NCBI GenBank assembly: GCA_028724525.1
Contig: JAQYCV010000005.1
Location: forward strand, 1-64,000
Direction of reading: 5' to 3'
Origin: Clostridiales bacterium
GTDB taxonomy: Bacteria > Bacillota > Clostridia > Saccharofermentanales > DTU023
Length of the DNA: 64,000 nt
Shown here: in pieces, positions 18,146 through 27,198 of the stretch
Layout of the letters: the number at the start of each line of letters is the position of its first letter
Position numbering within the stretch: position 1 is the stretch's first letter
Translations under genes and position numbers: made by a program
The notes under the pieces: generated by a model
Told to the model about the DNA's origin: nothing
Databases searched by the model: none
Seen by the model: the letters and a program-made list of their open reading frames with translations, nothing else

Positions 18146-19615
18146 ATGCTGAAGGAATATAAAACCATTCGCGAAGCTGCCGGTCCCTTGATCTTGGTTA
18201 CCGAGGTTGAAGGGGTCAAATACGAAGAGCTGATTGATATCCGCCTGCAGAACGGGGAGATCCGTCACGGCAAGGTCCTGGAAGTCGGGGATGGTTATGC
18301 CCTGGCCCAGATTTTCGAAGGGACCACGGGGATTAATCTGAAAGAATCCAGCGTCCGCTTTACGGGCAAGCCCCAGGAACTGGGCGTAACGGAAAACATG
18401 ATCGGCCGGATCTTTGACGGTATGGGCCGCCCCATCGACAAGGGCCCCAAGCTGATCGCGGAAGAATACCGCGATGTCAACGGCTTGCCCATCAACCCCT
18501 ACGCCCGTGACTATCCGGCAGAGTTTATCCAGACCGGCATCTCGGTTATAGATGGCCTTAATACTCTGGTGCGTGGGCAAAAGCTCCCTATCTTCTCCGG
18601 GTCTGGCTTGCCCCATAACAAACTGGCCACCCAGATTGCCCGTCAGGCCAAAGTGCCTGGTTCAGATGAACGTTTCGCCGTTGTTTTTGCGGCCATGGGG
18701 ATTACCTTCGAGGAATCTGAATTCTTCATGCAGGACTTTAGAGAGTCCGGCGCCCTAGACCGGGCAGTCCTCTTTATCAACCTGGCCGACGACCCCTCTA
18801 TTGAGCGGATCTCTACCCCCCGTGCCGCCCTTACCTGCGCGGAATACCTGGCTTTTGAAAAGGACATGCACGTATTGGTCATTCTCACCGACATGACTAA
18901 CTATGCGGATGCCTTGCGGGAAGTATCTGCGGCTCGTAAGGAAGTCCCCGGCCGCCGGGGCTATCCTGGCTACCTCTACACCGACCTCTCGCAGATTTAC
19001 GAGCGGGCAGGCCGCTTGAAGGGCCATAAGGGGTCTATTACCCAGATCCCCATCTTGACCATGCCAGAAGACGATATTACCCACCCCATCCCCGACTTGA
19101 CCGGCTACATTACCGAGGGGCAGATCATCCTTTCCCGTGAGCTGGACAACCGGGGGATTACCCCACCCATTAACGTCCTACCCTCCCTGTCCCGTTTGAA
19201 AGATAAGGGTATTGGGGAAGGGAAAACCCGTAAAGACCATGCGGCGACTATGAACCAGATCTACGCAGGGGTTTCTCGGGGCCGGGATGCCTCGGAGCTG
19301 GCGACAATTTTAGGTGAAACGGCTCTCTCCGAAGCAGACAAGGCCTTTGCCAAATTCTCAGACGAGTTTGACCGCCGCTATGTCAATCAGGGCTACCAGA
19401 CAGACCGGACCATTACCGAAACCCTCGACTTAGGCTGGGACCTCCTGACTATCCTGCCCCGGAACGAACTCAACCGGATCCGGGATAGCCTGGTGGAGGA
19501 ATTTATGCCCAAGGCCGACCAGGCCGCCCAGGTGACCACAGATGAAGACGCCACTGCTACGGAGCTGTCTAAGTCCGATCAAGCCTTAGTCGACCTGGTT
19601 AAAGGAGACATTTAG
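18146..19615 (+). CDS. ntpB: V-type ATPase regulatory subunit B
   Basis: A 489-residue non-catalytic subunit alternating with A in the hexamer. It starts immediately after the subunit A stop. Family markers include [25 protein letters not shown] (degenerate P-loop) and the conserved ILPSLSRL-like segment, here [13 protein letters not shown]. It is about 30 residues longer than typical B subunits owing to an acidic, Thr/Ala-rich C-terminal tail, which is unlikely to disturb the core. Confidence 0.95.
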   Translation: MLKEYKTIREAAGPLILVTEVEGVKYEELIDIRLQNGEIRHGKVLEVGDGYALAQIFEGTTGINLKESSVRFTGKPQELGVTENMIGRIFDGMGRPIDKGPKLIAEEYRDVNGLPINPYARDYPAEFIQTGISVIDGLNTLVRGQKLPIFSGSGLPHNKLATQIARQAKVPGSDERFAVVFAAMGITFEESEFFMQDFRESGALDRAVLFINLADDPSIERISTPRAALTCAEYLAFEKDMHVLVILTDMTNYADALREVSAARKEVPGRRGYPGYLYTDLSQIYERAGRLKGHKGSITQIPILTMPEDDITHPIPDLTGYITEGQIILSRELDNRGITPPINVLPSLSRLKDKGIGEGKTRKDHAATMNQIYAGVSRGRDASELATILGETALSEADKAFAKFSDEFDRRYVNQGYQTDRTITETLDLGWDLLTILPRNELNRIRDSLVEEFMPKADQAAQVTTDEDATATELSKSDQALVDLVKGDI

Positions 19616-19617
19616 TT

Positions 19618-20319
19618 ATGGCCCGACTGAACGTCAGTCCAACCCGCATGGTCCTGCAGGACCTGACCAGGCGGCTAGCTACGGCCAAAAGAGGCCATAA
19701 GCTGCTCAAGGATAAGCAGGACGAATTAATGCGGAACTTTATCGTGGCGATCCGAAAAAATATGACCCTGCGGGACCAGGTAGAAGAAGCCCTCTCAAAA
19801 TCTTTTAAGGACTTCATGCTGGCCTCAGCGGTCATGAGCCCCGAGCGTTTGGAGCAGGCCGTCTCTTTCTCCAAGTTCCAGGTCGTGGCAGCGGTGGAAA
19901 AAGAAAATATGATGTCTGTCCATGTGCCCAGTATCCGCTTCCACCAGCAAGCCCTGCCAGGCTTTGGGCCAGACGAGACAGGGGAAGACCCGGGTCAGAC
20001 TCCTGCAAGCTCTAGCCAGCCTATGAGCCAATCCTATGGCTATGCCCAGACGACAGTAGACCTGGACGAGGCAATTTCCAGCCTCCATGCCACTATGGAC
20101 ATGCTCCTGGAATTAGCGGAGTTGGAAAAAGTCTGCCAGCTCCTGGCCGCGGATATTGAATCTACCCGTCGCCGGGTCAATGCTCTGGAATACCGGACTA
20201 TCCCCAACTTGGAAGAAACCATCACCTATATCCGGATGAAGCTGGATGAAAACGAGCGGGCTACCATTACCCGCCTAATGAAGGTAAAAGATATGATCTC
20301 GGAGGAAGGGGCCCTATAG
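19618..20319 (+). CDS. ntpD: V-type ATPase central axis subunit D
   Basis: A 233-residue coiled-coil subunit forming the rotating shaft with subunit F. The N-terminal helix contains the family pattern NVSPTRMVLQDLTRRLATAK, and the C-terminal helix includes RRVNALEYRTIPNLEETITY. Between about residues 118 and 150 is a Gly/Pro/Ser/Gln-rich insertion that makes it longer than average. It starts two bases after the subunit B stop and closes the operon. Confidence 0.95.
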   Translation: MARLNVSPTRMVLQDLTRRLATAKRGHKLLKDKQDELMRNFIVAIRKNMTLRDQVEEALSKSFKDFMLASAVMSPERLEQAVSFSKFQVVAAVEKENMMSVHVPSIRFHQQALPGFGPDETGEDPGQTPASSSQPMSQSYGYAQTTVDLDEAISSLHATMDMLLELAELEKVCQLLAADIESTRRRVNALEYRTIPNLEETITYIRMKLDENERATITRLMKVKDMISEEGAL

Positions 20320-20384
20320 CCGCTTTCTTCTTTTTTACGAGGAGTTGTAGGAACAAGAGTATTTTGAGGATTTAAGAAAATTAC

Positions 20385-20936
20385 ATGAAGCTTAATGACA
20401 ATACTCGCAAAATGGCCCTCACGGCCCTATGCCTGGCCCTGTGTGTGGTTTTACCCCTGGCCTTCCACGCCATTCCGGGTGGTGGTTTGGCCTTTTCCCC
20501 CATGCATATCCCAGTTTTTCTCTGTGGCTTAGCTTGTGGCCCCCTCTTTGGTTTGATCTGCGGGATCGGGGGACCAGTCTTATCCCATCTCTTGACCTCC
20601 ATGCCTCCTGTGGCCTTCCTCCCCGGCATGGCCCTGGAGTTGGCGGCCTATGGCCTTATTGCCGGCCTCTGCATGCATTACATTCATACGCAGAAGGAAA
20701 GCCTAGACATTTACCTCAGCCTGCTTTCGGCTATGCTAGTGGGCCGCCTGGTCGCAGGTCTCGCCAATGCTTGGATTTTCCAAGTGGGCCACTACAATCT
20801 CCAGCTCTGGCTGACGGCCTATTTCCTAAAAGCCTGGCCCGGCCTCCTTCTACACCTGGTCCTGGTGCCCGCCATCTATCTAGCCCTCGTCAAGGCCCAG
20901 CTTTTACCCAAACGCTATGCCCATCATCGCCATTGA
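20385..20936 (+). CDS. ECF transporter S component (substrate unknown)
   Basis: A 183-residue membrane protein with about six helices and the S-component pattern HIPVFLCGLACGPLFGLICG followed by LSHLLTSMPP. S components bind a vitamin or nucleobase-like molecule and use a shared EcfA/A'/T module encoded elsewhere; none is in this window. Its gene overlaps the next one, a uridine-kinase-like gene, by 20 bases, suggesting that the imported compound is phosphorylated on entry. The start ATG is 65 bp after the V-ATPase operon. Confidence 0.85.
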   Translation: MKLNDNTRKMALTALCLALCVVLPLAFHAIPGGGLAFSPMHIPVFLCGLACGPLFGLICGIGGPVLSHLLTSMPPVAFLPGMALELAAYGLIAGLCMHYIHTQKESLDIYLSLLSAMLVGRLVAGLANAWIFQVGHYNLQLWLTAYFLKAWPGLLLHLVLVPAIYLALVKAQLLPKRYAHHRH

Positions 20937-21627
20937 TGGACGAGCCGGGTCAGGCAAATCCAGCCTGGCTGACCAGCTGGCGGCCTTGCTGTCTGCCGCT
21001 GTTATCCACATGGATGACTTTTTCCTGCCCCCGGACCTGAGAAGGCCCGAACGCCTAGCCGAGCCAGGCGGTAATTTCCACTATGAACGTTTTCGGACGG
21101 AAGTTTTGCCCTGCCTGAGGCAAGGGGAAAGCTTCAGCTACAGGAAATTTGACTGCCGGACCATGTCCTACCAGGGAGAAATCACCATCCCGCCCTCCCC
21201 CTGGATTCTAGTAGAGGGAGCCTACAGCCTCTCTCGCCAGCTAGACCTTAGCCTGGCCCCCTATGGCCAGGCCCTGACCAATCTGGCCTCGGCCCTCTTT
21301 GGCCCTGGACCCGCTTCAAACCCAAAGCCTAGCTGGGCTCAGTCTTTAGACTGGCCCCCCTTAGAAGACAGGGGAGGGCAAGCAGACTTTTTAGCTAAAC
21401 TCCAAGCCCTGATTCTAGACCAAATTCAGAAGCCTAAAAGGCCAGAAGTCTATTACGACTGCGCCATCTTCTGTGACATAGACCCAGAAGCTCAGCGCCA
21501 GAGGATTATCGCCCGCAATGGCCCCGATCAGGCAGAAGATTTTTTTCAGCGCTGGATCCCCCTGGAGGAAGCTTATATCGCAGACCAAAATCCCCTGGGC
21601 CGAGCGCAGATTATCATTCGCAGCTAA
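20917..21627 (+). CDS. Uridine kinase-like P-loop kinase
   Basis: A 236-residue P-loop NTPase of the uridine kinase/phosphoribulokinase group. Walker A is GRAGSGKSS at residues 8-16, followed by the family's HMDDFFLP segment with substrate-binding Asp residues, and GNFHYERF. It lacks the full length and C-terminal domains of bona fide Udk, so the acceptor could be another nucleoside-like or vitamin alcohol. It overlaps the upstream S-component gene by 20 bases and the convergent mnmA gene by four. Confidence 0.8.
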   Translation: MPIIAIDGRAGSGKSSLADQLAALLSAAVIHMDDFFLPPDLRRPERLAEPGGNFHYERFRTEVLPCLRQGESFSYRKFDCRTMSYQGEITIPPSPWILVEGAYSLSRQLDLSLAPYGQALTNLASALFGPGPASNPKPSWAQSLDWPPLEDRGGQADFLAKLQALILDQIQKPKRPEVYYDCAIFCDIDPEAQRQRIIARNGPDQAEDFFQRWIPLEEAYIADQNPLGRAQIIIRS

Positions 21628-22688
21628 AAAGCTTCTACAATCCGGCCCCCACCTACGAGCAGATCTCCCTGGTACATGACCATGGACTGGCCAGGAGCCA
21701 CCATTTTGTGGTCTTCTGCAAAGGTCACTTGGACCCGGTCCTGGCCTAGGGCTTTAACCCTGGCTGGAAGGGGTTTTTCATGGTAACGACAGGCGACTTC
21801 GACCTCCATCTCCCCCTCTATGGCGGCCACAGAGACTAAATTCACCCGGTCGGCAATGAGCCCCCGGCAAATGAGGTCGGCCTTTTCTGCCAAGACCACC
21901 TGGTTTTTTTCCTTATCCAGGCGGTAGATATACCAGGGCTCTGTATGGGCCAAGCCCAGGCCCCTTCTTTGCCCTACGGTATAGGCGACCAGGCCCTTGT
22001 GCTGGCCTAAAACCTCTCCCTGTAAATTCACAAAATCCCCGGGCGGATAGGCTTCCCCCCGGTAATCTTCTAAGAAGCGGACATAGTCGCCATCTGGGAT
22101 AAAGCAGATATCTTGACTTTCTGCCTTGTCCTGATTGGCTAGATGGGCCTGGTGGGCCAGCTGGCGGACTTCCTCTTTACTGAGGCTGCCCAGGGGGAAG
22201 AGGCTGCGGGAGAGCTGGTCCTGGCTCAGGCTGTAGAGGACATAGGACTGGTCCTTGTGCCGGTCAGTCGCTCGGTAAAGGAGCCAGCGCCCGGTCTCAG
22301 GATCTTGCTTGACATGGACATAATGGCCGGTGGCCACCTTGTCACAACCCAGCTTGTCAGCCAGCTGGTAGAGGAGGTCGAACTTCATTAAGCGGTTGCA
22401 TTCGACGCAGGGATTGGGCGTTAAACCTTCTTCATAGGCAGTGACAAAAGGTTCGATGACCCGCTGACGGAACTCTGCCTGGTAATCACAAAGCTCAAAG
22501 GGGATATGGAGGTCAGCAGCCAGTTGCCGAGCCATATCCAGGTCTTCCTGGTTGGCGCAGGTCTGATGGGAGCCTGGAGGCAGTACGCTCATGGTTGCTG
22601 CTACCAGGTCGTAGCCTTGCTCCTTTAACAGCATGGCGGTTACCGCAGAATCTACCCCTCCGCTTAGGGCGATAAGAACTTTACTCAT
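21624..22688 (-). CDS. mnmA: tRNA-specific 2-thiouridylase MnmA
   Basis: A 354-residue enzyme that thiolates U34 of tRNA-Lys, -Glu and -Gln. The ATP-binding PP-loop is SGGVDS (residues 9-14). The two catalytic cysteines are Cys97 in the NPCVECNR segment and Cys195 in SQDICFIPDG. The C-terminal RNA-binding beta-barrel is intact. It is a single gene, convergent with the kinase gene and divergent from the next S-component gene. Confidence 0.97.
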   Translation of the reverse strand: MSKVLIALSGGVDSAVTAMLLKEQGYDLVAATMSVLPPGSHQTCANQEDLDMARQLAADLHIPFELCDYQAEFRQRVIEPFVTAYEEGLTPNPCVECNRLMKFDLLYQLADKLGCDKVATGHYVHVKQDPETGRWLLYRATDRHKDQSYVLYSLSQDQLSRSLFPLGSLSKEEVRQLAHQAHLANQDKAESQDICFIPDGDYVRFLEDYRGEAYPPGDFVNLQGEVLGQHKGLVAYTVGQRRGLGLAHTEPWYIYRLDKEKNQVVLAEKADLICRGLIADRVNLVSVAAIEGEMEVEVACRYHEKPLPARVKALGQDRVQVTFAEDHKMVAPGQSMVMYQGDLLVGGGRIVEAF

Positions 22689-22802
22689 GTCGCAGATTCG
22701 CTCACTTTCTTTCTTGCCTGTGCTTACCTAGCAATTTTATAGCATAGTGCTATGATGTATCCAAAATATACAGCAAAAGTCCTGAGGAAAGGAAGTTTTT
22801 TC

Positions 22803-23444
22803 ATGGCAGAAAACTTAAGCAAACAATTAGACCAACAAAGACAAAGAAATCTTCTGATTGCCCAAATGGCGATCATGACAGCCCTCGCCTATGTGGGCTT
22901 TCAATTTTTACGCTTTGACCTTCATATCGCAGGTGGGCGGACCTCCTTCCACTTTGGCAACGTCTTTGTTATGCTGGCCGGCCTCCTCTTAGGCCCTGTT
23001 GCCGGTGGCTTTTCCTCAGCGCTTGGCTTAACCATCGCAGACCTCACGTCGGGCTATGGCGCGGAGGCCCCTGCGACCTTGATCATCAAGTGGCTTATGG
23101 CCACCTTGGTCTACTGGGTAGGGGAGTCCCTCCTCAAGCTTAGTCAGACCAAGGACCGCAAGGCCCAGACCCGCAAGCTTATTATCGCTACAGCAGCAGG
23201 GGCGGTTTACAATGTCATCTTTGATACCTTCTTCCGCTATCTTTATAAGCGTTTTATCATGGGCCTGCCCCAGGATATCGCCGCGGCCATTGCTAAACTG
23301 GCCTCTGTCACCACCATTGTCAATGGCCTCTTAGCCATGCTGGCGGTAACCCTGGTCTACTTGGCCCTCGTCCCCACCTTGGACAAGAATGATTGGTACC
23401 ATGTCAAATTGGCCCAGCGGAATAAGGACTCTCACGCCAACTAG
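22803..23444 (+). CDS. ECF transporter S component (substrate unknown)
   Basis: About 213 residues with six predicted helices. The segment HFGNVFVMLAGLLLGPVAGGF and the following ADLTSGYG resemble riboflavin/HMP-type S components. The start is ATG 22803, preceded by GAGGAAAGGAAG; an earlier ATG at 22752 overlaps a likely extended -10 element (TGC TATGAT, 22748-22756) and is therefore probably untranscribed. It is monocistronic, with a strong terminator downstream. The substrate cannot be told from sequence. Confidence 0.85.
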   Translation: MAENLSKQLDQQRQRNLLIAQMAIMTALAYVGFQFLRFDLHIAGGRTSFHFGNVFVMLAGLLLGPVAGGFSSALGLTIADLTSGYGAEAPATLIIKWLMATLVYWVGESLLKLSQTKDRKAQTRKLIIATAAGAVYNVIFDTFFRYLYKRFIMGLPQDIAAAIAKLASVTTIVNGLLAMLAVTLVYLALVPTLDKNDWYHVKLAQRNKDSHAN

Positions 23445-23488
23445 CTTAGCTAAGTTCGCTAAAATCTAGGCGGCCTAGTTTTAAATGT

Positions 23489-23524
23489 AAAAGGGGTGGT
23501 TCAGGTAAGTGAACCACCCCTTTT
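23489..23524. terminator. Bidirectional intrinsic terminator
   Basis: Arms AAAAGGGGTGGTTC (23489-23502) and GAACCACCCCTTTT (23511-23524) form a 14-bp perfect stem with an 8-nt loop, followed by T-tracts in both directions. It ends the ECF gene on the plus strand and the peptide operon on the minus strand. Confidence 0.93.
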
Positions 23525-23560
23525 TAAGATACGCCATAATTTGTAAATCTAAGTGAAAGT

Positions 23561-24637
23561 TTAGAAGCTGAAAATCATTTCTTTGTCCATCCGCTTGATA
23601 ATTTCGCAAGCTAGCTTTACTCCATTTTCAAAGTCCGTGAAGGAAGAAATACCATAGTGGGTATGGGCGTAGCGGACAGGGATACCAATGACAATGCAGG
23701 GGCAGCCTTGTCCGGTCAGGTGGATGGCAGAGCCATTAGTGGACCCGTTAGATCGGACCGCGTCTTGGACGGGGATGCCGAGTTCTTCAGCCAAGCCGAG
23801 CGCATACCTTTGGTAGCGGGGGTTGGTGATCATCCTGGCATCAATATGGCGGAGCATAGGCCCCTTTTTGATGGCCGTTTGAACCATGTAGTCTTGGACA
23901 CAGGTGTCATCAGCCGGGCAACCTTCAAAAATGATTGCCAGGTCAGGTTTGACAACCTGAGCGGTAACAGTGGCACCCCTAACGCCGACTTCCTCCTGGC
24001 TGGCCATGGCACCTACTAGGTCGACCTTTAGGGATTCACCCTTGAGGGTTTCCAGGGTCTTGATGATAGATGCGCAGCCCAGACGATTGTCGAAACCCTT
24101 GCCTACCATGAGGTTGGTGGCTTCAATGTAGGTGAAACTGACATCGGGAACCACAGGTTCGCCAATGCGGACACCAAATTTTTCGATAGCTTCTTCACGG
24201 GAAGTGGCGCCTACGTCTACGGTGATATCCTTCATTTCTAAGGGGGCCTTACGCTCAGCCTCAGTCATGAAATGAGGGGGCTTGCTGGCCGTAATGCCAG
24301 GGAGGTATTCGCCGTGCTTGTTCCGGACCCAGACCTTGTGGGCAGGAATATTGTGATTGACCCAGCCACCGATCTGGATGATCCGAAGAGTGCCGTTGGG
24401 GCAGATGGCTTGGACCATGAAGCCGACTTCGTCAGAGTGGGCATCCAGGAGGATCTTAGGCTGGTCGCCGGTGTTTTCTTCTCTTTCGATAAAGAGGTTG
24501 AGCATCCGGTCCACATGGGTATTACCTAGCTTTTGGGCATAGGGCAGGGCAACGTCGATAACTTCGTCTTCAAAGCCGGAGATGCCTTTAGCATTGGAGA
24601 AAGATTCAATGAGTTTCAGGGTTTCTTGTTTGTTCAT
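23561..24637 (-). CDS. M42 family metallo-aminopeptidase
   Basis: A 358-residue dinuclear zinc aminopeptidase (glutamyl aminopeptidase/FrvX-like), cytoplasmic and usually a dodecameric tetrahedron. Metal-binding and catalytic segments are visible: LLDAHSDEVGFMV, GKGFDNRLGC, and ASQEEVGVRGA with the Glu pair. It is the last gene of the peptide-uptake operon and would trim imported peptides. A strong terminator follows. Specificity (acidic versus neutral N-termini) is not predictable. Confidence 0.93.
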   Translation of the reverse strand: MNKQETLKLIESFSNAKGISGFEDEVIDVALPYAQKLGNTHVDRMLNLFIEREENTGDQPKILLDAHSDEVGFMVQAICPNGTLRIIQIGGWVNHNIPAHKVWVRNKHGEYLPGITASKPPHFMTEAERKAPLEMKDITVDVGATSREEAIEKFGVRIGEPVVPDVSFTYIEATNLMVGKGFDNRLGCASIIKTLETLKGESLKVDLVGAMASQEEVGVRGATVTAQVVKPDLAIIFEGCPADDTCVQDYMVQTAIKKGPMLRHIDARMITNPRYQRYALGLAEELGIPVQDAVRSNGSTNGSAIHLTGQGCPCIVIGIPVRYAHTHYGISSFTDFENGVKLACEIIKRMDKEMIFSF

Positions 24638-24648
24638 GGCGCCCTCGC

Positions 24649-25410
24649 TTATGCTAGTTTTACTTTCTTGAATTCCTCAATAAAGTCTACAATGTAATTT
24701 GCAGTGCTCTCTAGCATCTCTTTACCCCAGGCTTCGGTAGCAGTTTTGGGATGGTCGGGGCCAATCCAGCCGCTATCGGTAACTTCGGGGGTGGACCGCA
24801 TGATTTCTACATTTACACCCTTGTATTCAACAGACCGGAAGCCTGTTGTCTTTAAATTATCGCTGAGGTGTTTGAAGTAGAGGGGGCCTCCAATTTCTTC
24901 TTTGACAACGAGTGAGGGGTCGATACCCAAGATAGCAGCAGTTTCTTCACCACCACCGTGGCCGCCCTTCCAAGCTGGGTTGAGGTCCCAGGCCATGAGC
25001 CACCAGTTGAGGAGGGCAAAGAGGCAGCCCTTGGACTCAAATTCCAGGCCTAGGCGTTCAATCATTTTCATGTTGCCACCGTGGCCGTTGAGGATGACGA
25101 ACTTTCTGGCACCGTGGCGGTAGAGGTTGAGGCAAATTTGACGGAAGAATTGGAAGAGGACTTCTTGGTCAATATCTATAGTTCCAGGGTAGGGTGCCAG
25201 GCTTTGACAGGCACCATAGGGAACAGTGGGGGCAATTAAGATGTCAGATTTCTTTTCAATTTTTTCCAACAGGTGGTCCGGGATAAGAGTGTCAGTGCCG
25301 AGGGGCATGTGCCTACCGTGGCACTCAATGCTTCCTATAGACAGGAGGACCATATCGTTTTCTTTAAAGTAGTCTTGTGCTTGGGGCCAAGTAATATGAC
25401 TGAGTCTCAT
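24649..25410 (-). CDS. Creatininase family amidohydrolase
   Basis: A 253-residue metal-dependent amidohydrolase. The family metal site is visible: Glu29 and His31 in GSIECHGRH, Asp40 in LGTDT, and the NGHGGN loop. The family hydrolyses small cyclic amides such as creatinine, and includes formamide hydrolases in cofactor pathways and peptide-modifying enzymes. In this operon, between a peptide-binding protein and an aminopeptidase, it may open a cyclic amide or remove an unusual linkage from imported peptides; that is inference. Confidence 0.9.
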   Translation of the reverse strand: MRLSHITWPQAQDYFKENDMVLLSIGSIECHGRHMPLGTDTLIPDHLLEKIEKKSDILIAPTVPYGACQSLAPYPGTIDIDQEVLFQFFRQICLNLYRHGARKFVILNGHGGNMKMIERLGLEFESKGCLFALLNWWLMAWDLNPAWKGGHGGGEETAAILGIDPSLVVKEEIGGPLYFKHLSDNLKTTGFRSVEYKGVNVEIMRSTPEVTDSGWIGPDHPKTATEAWGKEMLESTANYIVDFIEEFKKVKLA

Positions 25411-25440
25411 AAGATTTAAGCCTTTCTAAGGAATAGGTTA

Positions 25441-25463
25441 CGGGGCTATGTGACATAGCCCCG
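25441..25463 (-). other. Intercistronic hairpin after the binding-protein gene
   Basis: A perfect 10-bp stem, CGGGGCTATG (25441-25450) with CATAGCCCCG (25454-25463), and a 3-nt loop. It lies between the substrate-binding protein stop (25474) and the creatininase start (25410). There is no T-tract, so it probably stabilises the mRNA or attenuates downstream expression rather than fully terminating. Confidence 0.7.
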
Positions 25464-25473
25464 TATGGAGGAA

Positions 25474-27114
25474 TTACTTCTTGACCCTAACCTGGTCAAG
25501 ATTGTGATAGCCGTTAAGGTCCATCACGAAGCCTTCAACGTTTTTGTTGGCTCCTACATTAATGGAACTGTAGAAGACCGGGATATTGTTATGAATTTCA
25601 TCGAGCTTAATCGCGAGTTCTTTGTAGAGTTCCAGTCTCTCTTCTTCGTTAGTGCTAGACCTGGCTTTTTCAATGAGGGTATCGACATCCTTATCGTTGA
25701 TAAAGCTACGGTTACCAGCTGCACCCTGCTGAGAAGAGTGTTCTAGTGAGTAGTAGGTGTAGTCGGCATCACCGCTGGAGGTGGTCCAGCCAAAGTAAGC
25801 CATGTCGTGTTCACCATTGGTAGTCTTGGAAATAAAGCTACCGAATTCGAGCACTTCGATTTCGCATTGAACGCCGATTTCTAGCAGCATGGCTTGGACT
25901 GCCTGACACATTTCGATACGGGACTGGTTGTCGTTAACCCAGAGGGTCATAGAGAAACCGTCAGGATAGCCGGCTTCAGCTAGGAGTTCTTTAGCTTTTT
26001 CAGGGTTGTATTCGGGAACACCCGTTGAATAGTAACCGAATACGGCAGGCGCAATGATGGCATCTGCAGGTTGGCCGCTGCCTGCGTTGATGGTATCGAT
26101 GAGGGCTTGGCGGTTAATTGCCAGGGTGAGGGCTTCGCGAACCTTTGGGTTATCAAAGGGTTCCTTGTTCAGGTTCATGGACAGATACCAGCAGCTGAGT
26201 GAAGGCACTTCATAAACCGTGAGTTTGTCATTGTCCCTAACCTTGGGCAGGTCGTTTACTGCCATATCATAGGCTAGGTCGATTTCGCCGGTTTCAAGGG
26301 CGATAGACCTTTGAGAGGTTTCAGGAATAACCTTCATGATGAGGTTTTCGGTAGCAGGCTTGCCGGCATAGTAGCTGTCAAAGGCCTTGAGGGTGACGTG
26401 GTCGCCTTGTTTCCATTCTACAAAGGTATAGGGGCCGGAGCCGATAGGATTCAGGATAAAGGCTTTTTCATCAGCTTCTACAGCAGCCTTAGGTACGATG
26501 GCTGCAAAAGGAATGGCCAAATTACGCAGGGCAGGTGCATAGGGTTCTTTGGTCTTCAGTGTTACAGTGTATTCGTCATCTACACTAACGCTGTCGATAA
26601 AATTAACAATGTAGGAAACGGCTGCAGAGTTGCAAGCTCTATCAAGAGAGAACTTGACGTCTTCAGCAGTCAGGTCGCTACCATCGTGGAACTTGATGCC
26701 CTTGCGGATGTGGAAGACGTAACTGGTCGCGTCTTTTTGTTCCCAGCTTTCAGCAACTTGGCCTTCCAACTCGTTTGTTTCAGGGTTTAAGGCCAGGAGG
26801 GTATCAAAAATCTGGCAGGTTACCTCAACAGCAGGGGTTTCTTTACCCTGGTGGGGGTCAAGAGAGGTTACATCGGCGCCTTGGGCCCAGATGAGGGTAT
26901 CCTTGTAGTCACCTTCAGCGGCATTCTTGTCGCCAGCTTCCTTTTTTTCTTCGATGGTTTCTGTCTCTTGGTTGTCGGCAGTTGCTTCTTGCTGAGTGGC
27001 TGTTTCGTCAACCTTAGCCTTGTCTTTCTCTTGGTTGCTGCCACAAGCTACTAGGGGAAGCATCATGGCTATGGCAAGAACCAGAGTCAGAATACGTGAG
27101 AAGGTCTTTTTCAT
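25474..27114 (-). CDS. Peptide ABC transporter substrate-binding lipoprotein
   Basis: A 546-residue family 5 extracellular solute-binding protein (oligopeptide/dipeptide/nickel type). The signal peptide ends in lipobox LVAC with Cys24 as the lipidated residue, followed by a Glu/Lys/Thr-rich linker to about residue 65. Typical family segments include ADVTSLDPHQ and SYVFHIRKGIKFHDGSDLTAEDVKFS. It belongs to the permease-ATPase operon read on the minus strand; hairpins on both sides of the gene suggest that its transcript level is set separately. Confidence 0.95.
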   Translation of the reverse strand: MKKTFSRILTLVLAIAMMLPLVACGSNQEKDKAKVDETATQQEATADNQETETIEEKKEAGDKNAAEGDYKDTLIWAQGADVTSLDPHQGKETPAVEVTCQIFDTLLALNPETNELEGQVAESWEQKDATSYVFHIRKGIKFHDGSDLTAEDVKFSLDRACNSAAVSYIVNFIDSVSVDDEYTVTLKTKEPYAPALRNLAIPFAAIVPKAAVEADEKAFILNPIGSGPYTFVEWKQGDHVTLKAFDSYYAGKPATENLIMKVIPETSQRSIALETGEIDLAYDMAVNDLPKVRDNDKLTVYEVPSLSCWYLSMNLNKEPFDNPKVREALTLAINRQALIDTINAGSGQPADAIIAPAVFGYYSTGVPEYNPEKAKELLAEAGYPDGFSMTLWVNDNQSRIEMCQAVQAMLLEIGVQCEIEVLEFGSFISKTTNGEHDMAYFGWTTSSGDADYTYYSLEHSSQQGAAGNRSFINDKDVDTLIEKARSSTNEEERLELYKELAIKLDEIHNNIPVFYSSINVGANKNVEGFVMDLNGYHNLDQVRVKK

Positions 27115-27155
27115 AATTTTCTCCTTTTTCTTTCATTCTATTTACGTATTTTCAA

Positions 27156-27186
27156 AGTCCCGACCCCAAAATAAAGGGGCGGGACT
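27156..27186 (-). other. Intercistronic hairpin before the binding-protein gene
   Basis: AGTCCCG-A-CCCC (27156-27167) pairs with GGGG-CGGGACT (27176-27186), with one bulged base, forming an 11-bp GC-rich stem. On the minus strand it follows the second ATPase gene stop (27199) and is followed by TTTG only. It could act as a partial terminator or a processing/stability element. Confidence 0.7.
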
Positions 27187-27198
27187 CTTGAAGCTTAC

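Noticed and set aside
20429-21040. Pro/Cys-rich open frame over the ECF/kinase junction
   Set aside because: It lies in an alternative frame over two well-supported genes, has low-quality composition and no start site; a shadow frame.
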